From contig NZ_JAGQFT020000014.1 of assembly GCF_018122625.2 (NCBI RefSeq), positions 32,952-96,951 on the forward strand: 64,000 nucleotides of DNA. Direction: 5' to 3'. The notes below the pieces were generated by a model. It made no database searches, was not told the origin of the DNA, and saw nothing but the letters and a program-made list of their open reading frames with translations. This DNA comes from Coralloluteibacterium stylophorae (GTDB lineage: Bacteria; Pseudomonadota; Gammaproteobacteria; Xanthomonadales; Xanthomonadaceae). Below are positions 44,422 through 54,242 of the stretch, in pieces (the first letter of the stretch is position 1; each line of letters begins with the position of its first letter). The translations under genes were made by a program, and so were the position numbers.

Positions 44422-44541
44422 CGAGGGCTTTTCCGGATAGCCGGCGCCGGCGCTCGGTCCAGCGCCTGCACGGGCCGCAGGCACGCCTCCTGTATCGTTC
44501 CGCCCGCGCTCCGTGCGCATCCCTTTCCCGCTGGAGCCCCG

Positions 44542-46323
44542 ATGGGCCTCGAAGCCATCCTCGTCCTCTGCGTCCTCGCCGGTGCGATCGCGCTGTTCGT
44601 CAGCGAGAAGCTGTCGGTGGACCTGATCGCGATGCTGGTGCTGGCCACGCTCCTGGTGCTGGGCCTGTTCGTGCCCGGCCGGATCCTGAGTCCGGCCGAG
44701 GCCGTGAGCGGCTTCAGCAGCCAGGCCACCATCGCGGTGGCGGCGATGTTCGTGCTCTCGGCGGCGCTGCAGCGCACCGGCGCGATGCGCGCGATCGGCC
44801 GCCTGTTCGCGCGCATCCGGCAGCAATGGCTGTTCGTGCTGGTGCTCATGCTCACCCTGGTCGGCCTCGGCGCGTTCGTGAACAACACCGCGGCGATGGC
44901 GGTGTTCCTGCCGATGGTGCTCGCGATCGCGGCCAGCAACGGCTTCTCGGCGTCCAAGGTGCTGATCCCGATGTCCTACGCGGCGCAGATGGGCGGCGTG
45001 TGCACGCTGATCGGCACATCCACCAACCTGCTGGTGCACTCGATGGCGCAGGCGGTGGGACTGCCGGGCTTCGACTTCTTCGAGTTCACCTCGCTCGGCC
45101 TGATCACCGCCGCCGTCGGCATCAGCTACGTGATGCTGGTCGGCCCCTGGCTGCTGCCGAGCCGGCGCACCGCCGAACTGACCCAGACCTACGACCTCGG
45201 CAAGTACATCACCGAGCTGCACGTCACCAGCGATTCGAAGCTGGTGGGCCAGACCGTCACCGAGGCGCGGCTGGGCGAGACCTACAACGTCTCGGTGCTC
45301 GAACTGCTGCGCGGCGAGCGCAAGGTCTGGGCGCCGAAGCAGACCCGGGTCGAGGCCGGCGACATCCTCCTGGTGCGCGGGCACTGGGACAAGGTCAGCG
45401 AGCTGCGCGACAAGGCCAGGCTGGAGCACGAGCCCGAGTTCGTCCTGCACGACCAGCAGTTCGAGGACGCCGACCAGGTGCTGGCCGAGGTGATGATCGC
45501 GCCCGGCTCGCGCCTGCACGGGCGCGCGCTGGCCGACGTCGACGCCGGCTGGTACCGGCGCGCGACCATCCTCGCCCTGCACCGGCGCAGCGAGGTCCTG
45601 CGCGAACAGCTCAAGACCGTCACCCTCGAGGTCGGCGACGTCCTGCTCGCGCTGGTGCCCAAGGCCGAGGTCGCGGCGCTGCGCGGCGATCGCAGCGTCA
45701 TCGTGCTGAGCGAGAAGGAGCCGGACAGCGGCACCGGCAAGGCCTGGATCGCGACCGGGATCATGGTCGCGGTGGTCGGCGCCGCCGCGCTGGACTGGCT
45801 GCCGATCATGGCCGCGGCCATCGTCGGCTGCATCGCCCTGGTGCTGACCCGCTGCCTGAAGCCGGAGGAAGCCTACGAGGCCATCGACTGGCGCGTGATC
45901 ATGCTGCTCGCCGGCCTGCTGCCCCTGGGCATCGCCATGCAGAACACCGGTGCGGCCGCCTGGATGGCCGAGCACGCGGTGGCCCTGGTCGGCGACTTCG
46001 GCCCGGTGGCGGCGCTCGCCGCGATCTACGCGATCACCGCGCTCATGACCGAGGCCATGAGCAACAACGCCTCCGCGGTGCTGATGACGCCGATCGCCAT
46101 CGCCACCGCGCAGGGCCTGGACTCCAACCCGACCGCGTTCCTGGTCGCGGTGGCGTTCGCCGCCTCGACCAGCTTCGCCACCCCGGTCGGCTACCAGACC
46201 AACACCATGATCTACAGCGCCGGCGGCTACCGCTTCACCGATTTCGTGCGCATCGGCGTGCCGCTGAACGTGCTGTTCTGGCTGGTGGCGGTGATGTTCA
46301 TCCCGCGCTTCTGGCCGCTTTGA
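44542..46323 (+). CDS. SLC13-family divalent anion transporter with TrkA-C domains
   Basis: A 593-residue inner-membrane protein. About ten or eleven hydrophobic segments carry the two family repeats with FVNNTAAMAVFLPMVLAIA and TSTNLLVHSMA in the first half and SNNASAVLMTPIAIATAQ and ATPVGYQTNTMIYSAGGY in the second. Between them lie two RCK_C/TrkA-C domains (about residues 215-390, with VTEARLGETYNVSVLELLRG and IAPGSRLHGRALADV). Such proteins transport sulfate, di- or tricarboxylates; the cytosolic domains suggest ligand control. Confidence 0.9.
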   Translation: MGLEAILVLCVLAGAIALFVSEKLSVDLIAMLVLATLLVLGLFVPGRILSPAEAVSGFSSQATIAVAAMFVLSAALQRTGAMRAIGRLFARIRQQWLFVLVLMLTLVGLGAFVNNTAAMAVFLPMVLAIAASNGFSASKVLIPMSYAAQMGGVCTLIGTSTNLLVHSMAQAVGLPGFDFFEFTSLGLITAAVGISYVMLVGPWLLPSRRTAELTQTYDLGKYITELHVTSDSKLVGQTVTEARLGETYNVSVLELLRGERKVWAPKQTRVEAGDILLVRGHWDKVSELRDKARLEHEPEFVLHDQQFEDADQVLAEVMIAPGSRLHGRALADVDAGWYRRATILALHRRSEVLREQLKTVTLEVGDVLLALVPKAEVAALRGDRSVIVLSEKEPDSGTGKAWIATGIMVAVVGAAALDWLPIMAAAIVGCIALVLTRCLKPEEAYEAIDWRVIMLLAGLLPLGIAMQNTGAAAWMAEHAVALVGDFGPVAALAAIYAITALMTEAMSNNASAVLMTPIAIATAQGLDSNPTAFLVAVAFAASTSFATPVGYQTNTMIYSAGGYRFTDFVRIGVPLNVLFWLVAVMFIPRFWPL

Positions 46324-46444
46324 GCGCGACCGGATTCACGTTAATCCAGCGTCAACGCCGGCGGCGGCGGTACCGCTACACTGCCGCGCTGAAAACGTTT
46401 TCATACCGGCGCCGGCCCGGTGCCTTCCCCCAAGGAGACATACG

Positions 46445-47251
46445 ATGCGGAGTGCCCGCCGCCTTCGGTTCCTGATCCTGCCCGCCCTGGTGCTCGCGCC
46501 CGCGTCCTTCGCCCAGACCTCGAGCACGGTCGCGATCCCGAACTTCAACTTCGAGCCCGGCAACACCGCCCGCTGGACCGGCACCGGCGAACTCGGCTTC
46601 GCCGCGGCACGCGGCAACAGCACCTCGGAGAACGCCAACGCCAAGCTGCGCGTGGCCTACGAGGATCGCGACTGGCGGCACGAGTTCAACCTCACCGGCC
46701 TGCGCGCCAGCAGCGAGGTCAACATCGGCACCGACGAGGAGCCCGAGCGCGTGCGCGAGACGACCGCCAACCGCTACCAGGTCGGCGCCTCCAGCGCGAT
46801 CAAGTACAACGAGGTCTCCTACTGGAAATCCTCGCTGCGCCACGAGCACGACGACTTCGCCGCCTACCGCTGGCAGTCGACGTTCGCGGTGGCCTACGGG
46901 CGCGTGCTGATGCGCGACGACGCGGGGCGCTTCCTGGCGCTGGAAGCCGGTCCGGGCTATCGCCGTGCCCGCGACGTGGAGGAGGAGGAGACGGAGAACG
47001 GGCCGATCGCGCGCGGCTATGTCGACTTCCGCTACCCGCTGACCGACAACACCTCGCTGATCAACACCCTGCTGGTCGAATCCGGCCAGGACAACACCTT
47101 CGCCCAGAACGACCTCGGGCTGCAGGTGACCATGACCGAGCGCATGGCGCTGAAGGCCGGCTTCCAGGCGCGGCACAACACCGACGTGCAGGACGGCCGC
47201 GAGAACACCGACCGCCTGACCACGGTGAACCTGGTCTACGACTTCGAGTAG
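46445..47251 (+). CDS. DUF481 outer-membrane protein (YdiY-like)
   Basis: A 268-residue protein with a signal peptide (LRFLILPALVLAPASFAQ) and a beta-strand-rich body alternating polar and hydrophobic residues, ending in Phe-Glu after VNLVYDFE. GELGFAAARGNSTSENANAKLRVAYE is the DUF481 hallmark. E. coli YdiY is called a salt-induced outer-membrane protein, but the family's function is unclear. A hairpin terminator follows, shared with hemC. Confidence 0.88.
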   Translation: MRSARRLRFLILPALVLAPASFAQTSSTVAIPNFNFEPGNTARWTGTGELGFAAARGNSTSENANAKLRVAYEDRDWRHEFNLTGLRASSEVNIGTDEEPERVRETTANRYQVGASSAIKYNEVSYWKSSLRHEHDDFAAYRWQSTFAVAYGRVLMRDDAGRFLALEAGPGYRRARDVEEEETENGPIARGYVDFRYPLTDNTSLINTLLVESGQDNTFAQNDLGLQVTMTERMALKAGFQARHNTDVQDGRENTDRLTTVNLVYDFE

Positions 47252-47282
47252 CGGGCGCGCGTTACGCGCCGGCACCGACGAC

Positions 47283-47304
47283 AGGGCCGCCTCCGGGCGG
47301 CCCT
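47283..47304. terminator. Bidirectional terminator between DUF481 gene and hemC
   Basis: Perfect 9-bp stem AGGGCCGCC / GGCGGCCCT with a TCCG loop, between convergent stops. Confidence 0.7.
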
Positions 47305-47306
47305 GG

Positions 47307-48248
47307 TCATTTCGGCAGCGCGTGCAGCAGGCGGTCGGCGCCGCGGGCCAGCAGGTCCGCCGCGAGGCGACGCCCCAGTTCCTCCGGCGCCGCGGCGTCG
47401 CCCTCGGCTTCGCCGCGCAGCAGCGCCGGGTCGCTCTCCGAACCGACCAGGCCGATCAGGCGCAGGCGCGCGCCGTCGAGCTCGGCATAGCCGCCGACCG
47501 GCGCATGGCAGCTGCCGTGCAGGGCCAGGTTCATGGCGCGCTCGGCGGCGATCCGGGCGCGGGTCGGGGCGTGGTCGAGCGCGGCGAACAGGGCGTGGGT
47601 GCCGGCATCGTCGGCGCGGCACTCCACCGCGATCGCGCCCTGGGCCACCGCCGGCACCCACGCCGGCGGGTCGAGGCGGGCGGTGATGCGCCCGGCCACG
47701 CCGAGGCGCTGCAGGCCGGCGCAGGCGAGCACGATGGCGTCGTACCCGCCGGCGTCGAGCTTGCCCAGCCGGGTCAGCACGTTGCCGCGGAGGTCGAGGA
47801 TGCGCAGGTCCGGTCGCCGGGCGCGCAGCTGGACCTTGCGCCGGAGCGAGCTGGTGCCCACGCGTGCGCCCTCCGGCAGGCCGTCGAGGTCGGGATGGGC
47901 GACGCTGACGAAGGCGTCCGCCGCGTCCGCGCGTTCGAGCACCGCGCCCAGGGCGAACGGGCCGTCCAGCTCCATCGGCACGTCCTTGAGCGAATGCACG
48001 GCGGCGTCGGCGCGGCCCTCCAGCATCGCGATCTCGAGTTCCTTGAGGAACAGACCCTTGCCGCCGATGGCCGACAGCGAACGGTCGAGCACCTCGTCGC
48101 CGCGGGTCGACATCGGCACCAGTTCGACCTCGAGGCCGGGATGCGCCTGGCGCAGGCGCGCGGCGACGTGCTCGGTCTGCCACAGCGCCAGCGCGCTCTT
48201 GCGCGTGGCGAGGCGGAGCCGGGAAGGAACGGGAACAGGCATCGGCAT
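47307..48248 (-). CDS. hemC: Hydroxymethylbilane synthase (porphobilinogen deaminase)
   Basis: A 313-residue enzyme that polymerises four porphobilinogens into hydroxymethylbilane for haem and sirohaem. Visible are [31 protein letters not shown] with the catalytic Asp region, [11 protein letters not shown] and the dipyrromethane-cofactor Cys in [16 protein letters not shown]. Two ATGs two codons apart (48248, 48242) are possible starts. It follows algR by 29 bp, an order also found in Pseudomonas. Confidence 0.95.
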   Translation of the reverse strand: MPMPVPVPSRLRLATRKSALALWQTEHVAARLRQAHPGLEVELVPMSTRGDEVLDRSLSAIGGKGLFLKELEIAMLEGRADAAVHSLKDVPMELDGPFALGAVLERADAADAFVSVAHPDLDGLPEGARVGTSSLRRKVQLRARRPDLRILDLRGNVLTRLGKLDAGGYDAIVLACAGLQRLGVAGRITARLDPPAWVPAVAQGAIAVECRADDAGTHALFAALDHAPTRARIAAERAMNLALHGSCHAPVGGYAELDGARLRLIGLVGSESDPALLRGEAEGDAAAPEELGRRLAADLLARGADRLLHALPK

Positions 48249-48277
48249 AGTGTAAGCGCCGATGTCGCCGCCCGCCC

Positions 48278-49033
48278 TCAGAGGTTGCGCAGCTCCTCGC
48301 GCAGGCCGGGCAGGCAGCGCCGGCTCACCTCCAGCGGCGTACCGTCGCGCAGCACCGCCTTGACCCGCGCGTCGGCACCGCGCCGCAGCTCGACGATCTG
48401 GCTGCGCGCGACCAGGCAGTTGCGATGGATGCGCACGAAGCGGTCGCGGAACTCCTGCTCCAGCGCCTTGAGCGGCTCCTCGACCAGGTCCTCGCCACGG
48501 CCGTGGTGGACGACCACGTACTTCTCCTCGGCCTGCAGGTAGCGCACGTCCTCGATCGCGATCATGCGCAGCGTGCCGCGCAGGCGCGCGCACAGGTGCT
48601 GGCGTCGCGACGGCGCCTGCGCCACGCCGTCGAGCGGCATCGCGTCGCCGGCGCCGTCGTGGCGATGGCCGTCGAGCCGCCGCGTGCGCACCCGGGCCAG
48701 CGCCTCGCCCAGGCGTTCGGCCCGGACCGGCTTGAGCAGGTAGTCGATCGCGGCCGCGTCGTAGGCCGACAGCGCGTGCTGGTCGTAGGCCGTGCAGAAC
48801 ACGACCGCCGGCATGCCCGGCATGCCCGCGAGCTGGCGCGCGGTGGCGATGCCGTCGAGGCCGGGCATGGCGATGTCGAGCAGGACGAGGTCGGGCCGCA
48901 GGCGTTCGGCCAGCTCCAGGGCCTCGCGTCCGTTCTCGGCCTCGCCCACCACTTCGTCGGCGCCGAGTTCGCTCAGCAGGCTGCGCAGGCGGCCCCGCGC
49001 GAGGGGTTCGTCGTCGGCGATCAGGATCTTCAT
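48278..49033 (-). CDS. algR: LytTR-family response regulator AlgR
   Basis: A 251-residue regulator: receiver domain with the phospho-acceptor Asp in [15 protein letters not shown] and Lys in [15 protein letters not shown], then a LytTR DNA-binding domain ([24 protein letters not shown]...[18 protein letters not shown]). In Pseudomonas AlgR controls alginate and twitching motility. It overlaps algZ by four bases (ATGA). Targets here are unknown; no polysaccharide or pilus gene is in the window. Confidence 0.92.
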   Translation of the reverse strand: MKILIADDEPLARGRLRSLLSELGADEVVGEAENGREALELAERLRPDLVLLDIAMPGLDGIATARQLAGMPGMPAVVFCTAYDQHALSAYDAAAIDYLLKPVRAERLGEALARVRTRRLDGHRHDGAGDAMPLDGVAQAPSRRQHLCARLRGTLRMIAIEDVRYLQAEEKYVVVHHGRGEDLVEEPLKALEQEFRDRFVRIHRNCLVARSQIVELRRGADARVKAVLRDGTPLEVSRRCLPGLREELRNL

Positions 49034-50061
49034 GACACCGGAATCTCCAGCCTGCATCGATAGTAGTCCTGCCCGCGCTCGGTCGTCATCCGTGCCGTCG
49101 GCCCGAACCGGTGCCGCAGGCGCTGGGCGATGCTGGCCTGGGCGTGGCCGTTGACCGGGGCGGCCGGCGCGGTCGCCGGCGCGGGATTGCCGACCTCCAG
49201 CCGCAGCAGCCGCGCCTCCAGGCGCGCCGCGATCCGGATCTCGCCGCCGGCCTCGAGCTGGGAGACGCCGTGCAGCACCGCGTTCTCGACCAGGGGCTGC
49301 AGCACCAGGCGCGGCAGGCCCAGGGTGCGCGGCAGGGGCTCGACCAGGTCCCAGGCCACCCGCAACCGCGGCCCCAGCCGCAGGGCCTCGATCGCGAGAT
49401 AGCGCTCGGCCAGGTGCAGCTCCTCGGCCAGCGTCGCCTCGCCCTGGCCTGCGCCGAGCGCGGCGCGGAACAGCTCGGCCAGGTCCTCGACCGCGTGCTC
49501 GGCGGTGCGCGGGTCGATCCGTACCAGGCTGGCGATGGTGTTCATGCTGTTGAACAGGAAATGCGGCCGGATCCGCGCCTGCAGCGCGCGCACCTCGGCC
49601 TCGGCGTGCGCCCGCACCTGCGCCCGCCACTGTTCGCGCACGTAGAAGTAGCGCAGCACCGCCGCGCTCACGAGCGCGGCCAGGGCACCGCTGCCGAGCA
49701 CCGCGGGCAGGGCCGGCCCCTCCGGCAGTCCGAGGCCGGCGTCCGAGCCGAGCTCGATCTGGTAGAGCAGCGCCATGCAGGCCATCGCCACCGCGGCCGG
49801 CAGCAGCCAGGCGAGGCCGGCCCCGGCCCACAGCGGCAGGCGCGCCAGCGCGCGCCGGCTCAGGCACAGCAGGACCGCGCTGGTCAGCGCGATCCACAGC
49901 GCCAGCGCGCTGGCCTCGGTGAAGGTCTCGAACCGCCAGCGCGACAGCCCGCCGGGCGCCAGCGCCAGCACCGCCACCACCGCCTCTGCGGCGAGCAGTA
50001 CCGCCGCCAGCCGTGCGGGGCGGCAGAAGTCGGGCAGCCAGGGCTCGTCCATGGGCGGCAT
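49030..50061 (-). CDS. algZ: AlgZ/FimS-type sensor histidine kinase
   Basis: A 343-residue membrane protein with four hydrophobic segments and a His-kinase domain of the LytS/YehU class. The phospho-acceptor region is [21 protein letters not shown] and the N-box [16 protein letters not shown]. It lacks the classical G-boxes, as FimS does. The ATG at 50061 precedes a second possible ATG at 50052. It pairs with algR. Confidence 0.9.
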   Translation of the reverse strand: MPPMDEPWLPDFCRPARLAAVLLAAEAVVAVLALAPGGLSRWRFETFTEASALALWIALTSAVLLCLSRRALARLPLWAGAGLAWLLPAAVAMACMALLYQIELGSDAGLGLPEGPALPAVLGSGALAALVSAAVLRYFYVREQWRAQVRAHAEAEVRALQARIRPHFLFNSMNTIASLVRIDPRTAEHAVEDLAELFRAALGAGQGEATLAEELHLAERYLAIEALRLGPRLRVAWDLVEPLPRTLGLPRLVLQPLVENAVLHGVSQLEAGGEIRIAARLEARLLRLEVGNPAPATAPAAPVNGHAQASIAQRLRHRFGPTARMTTERGQDYYRCRLEIPVS

Positions 50062-50105
50062 GGCGCCAGAGCCTACGCCAGCACGGGCGCTGCGCACGCG
50101 CGCGG

Positions 50106-50768
50106 TCAGCCGGCGAAGCGGACCTGCATCCAGTCGCCGAGCGCCTGGATCTCCTCCATGCACACCTGGTGCGCCATCGGATAGCTGTGCCAGGCCACGT
50201 CGACGCCGAGATCCCGCAGCGCATCGCGGCTGAGCAGGCCGAGCCGTTCGCCCACCACCGGATCCTGGCTGCCGTGGGCCATGAACACCGGCGTGCCGCG
50301 GCCGGCGGCGGTCGCCTCGGTGGCGGCGGAATCGGCCAGCGGCAGGTAGGTCGACAGCGCGACCACGCCGGCCAGCGCCCGCTGGCGGCGCAGCCCCGTC
50401 GCCAGCGCCACCGCACCGCCCTGGGAGAAGCCGGCGAGCAGGATCCGCCCGGGGTCGATGCCGCGCTCGCCCTCGCGCGCGATCAGGCGCTCCACCTCCG
50501 CGATCGAGGCGCGGATGCCCGGCGCGTCCTGGCGGCTGGCGATGTCGAAGCCGAGCAGGTCGTACCAGGCGCGCATCGGCGTGCCGTTGTTGACCGTCAC
50601 CGGCCGCACCGGCGCGTGCGGGAACACGAAGCGGATGCCCGGCCACTCCGGGCGCACCAGTTCCGGCACGATCGGCGCGAAGTCGTGGCCGTCGGCGCCG
50701 AGGCCATGCAGCCAGACGACGCTCCAGGTCGGGTCGGGGCGGGTGACGTGTTCCAGGGTCTCGAGCAT
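50106..50768 (-). CDS. Alpha/beta-hydrolase carboxylesterase
   Basis: A 220-residue acyl-protein-thioesterase-like esterase (EstB type). The motif LHGLGADGHDFAPIVPEL, the nucleophile Ser in LAGFSQGGAVAL, Asp in HGSQDPVV and His in YPMAHQV form the catalytic set. The ATG at 50768 has a GCGAGG nearby; an ATG at 50807 would add 13 residues with no good ribosome-binding site. It is downstream of yihY on the same strand. Confidence 0.9.
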   Translation of the reverse strand: MLETLEHVTRPDPTWSVVWLHGLGADGHDFAPIVPELVRPEWPGIRFVFPHAPVRPVTVNNGTPMRAWYDLLGFDIASRQDAPGIRASIAEVERLIAREGERGIDPGRILLAGFSQGGAVALATGLRRQRALAGVVALSTYLPLADSAATEATAAGRGTPVFMAHGSQDPVVGERLGLLSRDALRDLGVDVAWHSYPMAHQVCMEEIQALGDWMQVRFAG

Positions 50769-50825
50769 GCGCGGGCCTCGCCGTGGGGGACGCCGATTGT
50801 CGGTCATCGCGACGGCGAGCGGGGA

Positions 50826-51809
50826 TCAGCGCGGCGGACCCTCGTAGGGGAACTCGTCCGGATCGCGGCGGAAGGTCGGCACCTCGCCGGTGTCGACCTC
50901 CGGCGGCGCGGCGCTCACCACCACCCGCCTGCCGCTCTCGCGCAGCGGCACCGCATGCTCGCTGGGACGCAGCTGGCTGCCGCGCACCACCGCGACCGCC
51001 TCGGTGAGCTCGGCGCCGAGCAGCAGGATCACCGCGGAATAGAACACCCACACCAGCAGCACCACCAGGGCGCCGGCCGGCCCGTAGGCGCCGCCGACGT
51101 CGGCATGGTCGAGGTAGAGGCCGATCCCGAACTTGCCCACCGCGAACAGCAGCGCGGTCAGCAATGCGCCGTAGATCGTGTCGCGCCAGGGGATGATCAC
51201 GTCCGGCAGCACCTTGAACATGCCGGCGAAGACCAGCGCGAACAGCGCCAGCGAGACCAGCGCCTCGACGATCCGCCAGGCGATCGTGTCGCCGGGCACG
51301 AACATGGCGATGAGGGTGCTCGCCCACAGCGACACGATCAGCAGGAAGGCCAGGGTCAGCAGCAGGCCGATCGCATGCATGCGCGCGCGCAGGAAGGCGG
51401 TGACCGCCTTGCCCGGCCGCGGCTTCACCCCCCAGACCTTGTTGAGCGCGTCCTGCAGCTGGGCGAACACCGCCGAGGCGCCGAACAGGGTCACCGCCAG
51501 GCCGATCCAGCCCGCCAGGCTGCCGACACCGGGGCGGTCGTCGGCGTTCTCGATCACCAGCGCCAGTGCCTGCGAGGCCTGCGGCCCGACCAGCTCGTTG
51601 AGGTCCTGCACCAGGCCCTGCTGCCAGGACGGGCTGAGCGAGGACACGATCCACAGCAGCAGCACCAGCAGCGGCGCCAGCGACAGCGCGGTGTAGAAGG
51701 CCAGCGCCGCGGCGCGGGTCATCAGCTCGTCCTCGCTGAAGTTGCCGCCGGTGCGCTTGACCACGTCGAAGGCGCGGCCGAACCAAGGCTTGATCGCGGA
51801 GATGCTCAT
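50826..51809 (-). CDS. YihY/virulence factor BrkB family inner-membrane protein
   Basis: A 327-residue protein with six hydrophobic helices. DELMTRAAALAFYTALSLAPLLVLLLWIV is the family signature, followed by QLQDALNKVWGVKP and YGPAGALVVLLVWVFYSAVILLLGAELTEA. The C-terminal tail is soluble. The family is widespread, related to RNase BN mis-annotation and to BrkB; its transport role is unclear. It is divergent from copL. Confidence 0.9.
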   Translation of the reverse strand: MSISAIKPWFGRAFDVVKRTGGNFSEDELMTRAAALAFYTALSLAPLLVLLLWIVSSLSPSWQQGLVQDLNELVGPQASQALALVIENADDRPGVGSLAGWIGLAVTLFGASAVFAQLQDALNKVWGVKPRPGKAVTAFLRARMHAIGLLLTLAFLLIVSLWASTLIAMFVPGDTIAWRIVEALVSLALFALVFAGMFKVLPDVIIPWRDTIYGALLTALLFAVGKFGIGLYLDHADVGGAYGPAGALVVLLVWVFYSAVILLLGAELTEAVAVVRGSQLRPSEHAVPLRESGRRVVVSAAPPEVDTGEVPTFRRDPDEFPYEGPPR

Positions 51810-51941
51810 GCGCGGCAGCCTAGGCAGGCGGATGTCAACGCCGTGCACGGGCGCCGGCCGCGGGCGGCGCGGCGAGGGCCGCGTTATCATCGCGGGCCGC
51901 GCCATCCGCCGCAGCCCGGCGCCGAGCCGCCTTCCGCTTCC

Positions 51942-52331
51942 GTGATCCGCACCCTGCTCCGCCTGCTGCTGTGCATCGCCCTCGTCGCCGACGGCTCCGG
52001 CCGCGCGCTGGCGGCGACGCATGCGCACGGCATGGCGCAGGCGACGGCGCATGCGACCAGGACCAGCGCGGCCTGCCACGACGCCGCGGTGCCCCGCACC
52101 CACGCCGGGCACGGTCCGGCCGCCGACGCGGCCGGCGCTGCCGCGAAGCACGACGACGACTGCTGCCGGTCCGACGCCTGCCGCTGCGCCTGCACGCATG
52201 CCGGTGCCGGCGCGCCGACGGCCGTGCCGACGGCAGGCGTGCGCTTCCTGCGCACGCCGGTGCCGCCGCGACGGCCCGGGGCGCATCCGGCGCCGGCGCC
52301 GGCCGATCCGCTTCGGCCTCCGATCGCCTGA
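51942..52331 (+). CDS. copL: CopL-type copper-responsive metal-binding protein
   Basis: A 129-residue exported protein with a GTG start. A signal peptide (LLRLLLCIALVADGSGRALAA) precedes a region rich in His, Cys and Asp: HAHG, HDDDCCRSDACRCACTHAG. In Xanthomonas and Stenotrophomonas CopL lies directly upstream of copAB and is needed for their copper-induced expression, by an unclear mechanism. Upstream at 51885-51890 is a TATCAT that could be a -10 box. The reading frame has a Pro/Arg-rich tail. Confidence 0.8.
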   Translation: MIRTLLRLLLCIALVADGSGRALAATHAHGMAQATAHATRTSAACHDAAVPRTHAGHGPAADAAGAAAKHDDDCCRSDACRCACTHAGAGAPTAVPTAGVRFLRTPVPPRRPGAHPAPAPADPLRPPIA

Positions 52332-52445
52332 GCCTCCCGCGGCGCCCGCGCGCCGTCCTGCCCGCGCTCACCTGCCGCCGCCGTTCGCGCGCCGGTACGC
52401 CCGGCCGCGTCCGCGCGGTCGCTCCGGACATTCCACGAGGTCGCA

Positions 52446-54242
52446 ATGTCGTTCCGCACTCCCCCTGCCGCCCCGCAGCCGGCGCGGCGCCGCTTCGTCC
52501 AGGGACTGGCCCTGGGCGGCGCCGCCTGCGCGCTCGGCCTCCAGCCGCGGCACGCGCACGCGCACGCGGCATCCGCCGCGCCGATGCTGGCCGGCACCGA
52601 GTTCGACCTGGTCATCGGCGAGACGCCGATGAACTTCACCGGGCGCACCCGCGCCGCGGTCACCGTCAACGGCTCGCTGCCGGCGCCGACCCTGCGCTGG
52701 CGCGAGGGGACGACGGTCTCCCTGCGCGTGGCCAACGCCCTGCCGCCAGGCTCCATCCACGGCCACCAGACCTCGCTGCACTGGCACGGCATCCTGCTGC
52801 CGGCGAACATGGACGGCGTGCCGGGCCTGAGCTTCGACGGCATCGGCCGCGGCGAGGCCTACCAGTACCGTTTCGACGTGCGCCAGGCCGGCACCTACTG
52901 GTACCACAGCCATTCCGGCTTCCAGGAGCAGGCCGGCGTCTACGGCGCGATCATCGTCGACCCCGCCGGTCCCGAACCGGTCGCCTACGACCGCGACCAC
53001 GTGGTGCTGCTGTCGGACTGGACCGACCTGGACCCGGTCGACCTGTTCGAGCGTCTGAAGAAGATGCCCGACCACGACAACCTCTATAAGCGCACCGTCG
53101 CCGACTTCCTGCGCGACGCCGGCAGCGACGGCCTCGCCGCGACGCTGCGCGACCGCCGCATGTGGGGCGAGATGCGGATGACGCCGACCGACCTGTCCGA
53201 CGTCAACGGCCTCACCTACACCTACCTGATGAACGGGACCACCTCGCTCGGCAACTGGACCGGGCTGTTCCGCCGCGGCGAGAAGGTGCGGCTGCGCTTC
53301 ATCAACGGCTCCTCCATGACCCACTTCGACGTGCGCATCCCGGGCCTGGCGATGCGGGTCGTCGCCGCCGACGGGCAGCCCGTGCACCCGGTGACGGTCG
53401 ACGAATTCCGGATCGCGGCGGCGGAGACCTTCGACGTCATCGTCGAGCCCGGCGGGCAGGACGCCTTCACCATCTTCGCCCAGGACCTGGGCCGCACCGG
53501 CTACGTCAGCGGCACGCTCGCCACCCGCCACGGCCTGCGCGCACCGGTGCCCGCGGTGGATCCGCGGCCGATCCTGTCGATGGCCGACATGGGCCACGGC
53601 GGCATGCATGATGGGCACGCGGGGCACGGGGGGCACGGGGCGGCGACGCCGGCGGATGCCGGCGCGTCCCCGGCACATGCGGCGCATGGCGACCACGGCG
53701 GCCACCGTGACGCGACGGCGGCCGCGCACCCGGAGAGCGAACGCGGCAATCCCCTGGTCGACATGCAGACGATGACGCCCATGCCCCGGCTCGAGGATCC
53801 CGGCATCGGCCTGCGCGACAACGGCCGCCGCGTGCTCAGCTACGCCGACCTCAGGAGCACCTTCCCCGACCCGGACGGCCGCGAGCCCGGCCGCACGCTC
53901 GAGCTGCACCTGACCGGGCACATGGAGCGCTTCGTGTGGTCGTTCGACGGGATCAAGTTCTCCGGCGCCGAGCCGCTGCGCCTCAACTACGGCGAGCGCA
54001 TGCGGATCGTGCTCGTCAACGACACGATGATGACCCACCCCATCCACCTGCACGGCATGTGGAGCGACCTGGAGGACGCCGACGGCCGCTTCATGGTCCG
54101 CAAGCACACCGTCGACATGCCGCCGGGCACGCGCCGCAGCTACCGGGTCCGCGCCGACGCGCTCGGGCGCTGGGCCTACCACTGCCACCTGCTGTTCCAC
54201 ATGGAGGCGGGGATGATGCGCGAAGTGAGGGTCGAGGAATGA
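52446..54242 (+). CDS. copA: Copper resistance multicopper oxidase CopA (Tat-exported)
   Basis: A 598-residue periplasmic oxidase with a twin-arginine signal (ARRRFVQGLALGGAACALGL). The copper-binding motifs are HWHGI, HSHSGFQEQ, HPIHLHGMW and HCHLLFHMEAGMM (type 1, 2 and 3 ligands). A His/Met/Gly-rich insert (about residues 385-440, MGHGGMHDGHAGHGGHG) likely stores or binds extra copper. It oxidises Cu(I) in copper resistance. The gene overlaps copB (ATGA). Confidence 0.96.
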   Translation: MSFRTPPAAPQPARRRFVQGLALGGAACALGLQPRHAHAHAASAAPMLAGTEFDLVIGETPMNFTGRTRAAVTVNGSLPAPTLRWREGTTVSLRVANALPPGSIHGHQTSLHWHGILLPANMDGVPGLSFDGIGRGEAYQYRFDVRQAGTYWYHSHSGFQEQAGVYGAIIVDPAGPEPVAYDRDHVVLLSDWTDLDPVDLFERLKKMPDHDNLYKRTVADFLRDAGSDGLAATLRDRRMWGEMRMTPTDLSDVNGLTYTYLMNGTTSLGNWTGLFRRGEKVRLRFINGSSMTHFDVRIPGLAMRVVAADGQPVHPVTVDEFRIAAAETFDVIVEPGGQDAFTIFAQDLGRTGYVSGTLATRHGLRAPVPAVDPRPILSMADMGHGGMHDGHAGHGGHGAATPADAGASPAHAAHGDHGGHRDATAAAHPESERGNPLVDMQTMTPMPRLEDPGIGLRDNGRRVLSYADLRSTFPDPDGREPGRTLELHLTGHMERFVWSFDGIKFSGAEPLRLNYGERMRIVLVNDTMMTHPIHLHGMWSDLEDADGRFMVRKHTVDMPPGTRRSYRVRADALGRWAYHCHLLFHMEAGMMREVRVEE